Below are positions 16,072 through 16,147 of a DNA stretch of 16,147 bases, in pieces. The DNA is taken from assembly GCA_913009765.1 (NCBI GenBank), contig CAJVYT010000046.1, positions 1 to 16,147 on the forward strand, written 5' to 3'. The notes below the pieces were generated by a model. It did not search any database. It was not told the DNA's origin and worked only from the letters and a program-made list of their open reading frames with translations. Source of the DNA: an uncultured candidate division Zixibacteria bacterium (GTDB taxonomy: Bacteria > Zixibacteria > MSB-5A5 > GN15 > FEB-12). A program made the translations under genes and the position numbers. The stretch's first letter is position 1; each line of letters opens with the position of its first letter.

Positions 16072-16147
16072 AAAAAAAAAAAAAGAGAAAAAGATAAGAA
16101 CCCTGACTTTATTAAAAGATCGAACGAGTGCTGACCGTCGACCGGTT
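16072..16147. other. Non-biological read-through noise after the adapter
   Basis: A poly-A stretch directly follows the end of the P5 adapter, then arbitrary sequence to the window end. This is what base calling gives after the end of the template. Nothing here should be annotated. Confidence 0.93.

Overview
The window is a metagenomic-style contig whose two ends are not biological. Positions 118-183 are an Illumina P7/TruSeq Read-2 adapter with an 8-base index, and 16014-16071 are the reverse complement of the P5/universal adapter. Homopolymer-rich read-through noise lies outside both (1-117 and 16072-16147). The genuine insert is therefore 184-16013, about 15.8 kb. It is AT-rich and densely coded, and every gene I can support lies on the minus strand, so transcription runs from high to low coordinates. 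Signal peptides, a predicted outer-membrane beta-barrel and Gram-negative-style proteins point to a diderm bacterium. The gene mix (YbbR protein, bifunctional PGI/PMI, Reg_prop-like propeller, DUF4846-like protein) resembles uncultured FCB-group lineages, but that placement is a low-confidence inference.

Layout in transcription order. (1) 16013-10448: the C-terminus of an unknown protein, then obgE (ribosome-assembly GTPase), dprA (DNA uptake/recombination mediator), ptsH (HPr), ptsI (enzyme I) and a bifunctional phosphoglucose/phosphomannose isomerase. From obgE on these are tightly packed (overlaps of 32 and 4 nt, a 66-nt gap, then 4 nt). (2) 10276-9653: a CDP-alcohol phosphatidyltransferase with its own strong sigma70-type promoter. 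(3) 9396-8452: a PfkB-family sugar kinase forming a complete single-gene unit, with a TTGACA promoter, TTG start and perfect intrinsic terminator. (4) 8275-4964: an outer-membrane-type protein broken by a frameshift in an A8 tract, a GNAT acetyltransferase broken by an apparent one-base deletion, an AhpD/CMD-like protein and a secreted DUF4846-like protein. (5) 4881-1494: endonuclease V, an M20 amidohydrolase and a secreted beta-propeller, joined by 1- and 4-nt overlaps. (6) 1409-184: a YbbR-domain protein and the N-terminal third of tsaD, cut by the contig end.

Functionally most of this is housekeeping: tRNA modification, ribosome assembly, PEP-dependent phosphorelay, hexose-phosphate interconversion, phospholipid head-group transfer and DNA repair/uptake. 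I found no CRISPR array, defence island, transposase, tRNA or rRNA. The points most worth a second look are the endonuclease V with His where the family has a catalytic Asp, the homopolymer frameshift in the surface-protein gene (phase variation, decay or assembly error), palindromic intergenic repeats around the CDP-alcohol transferase gene, and the adapter contamination, which explains a spurious ORF and probably the premature stop in tsaD.
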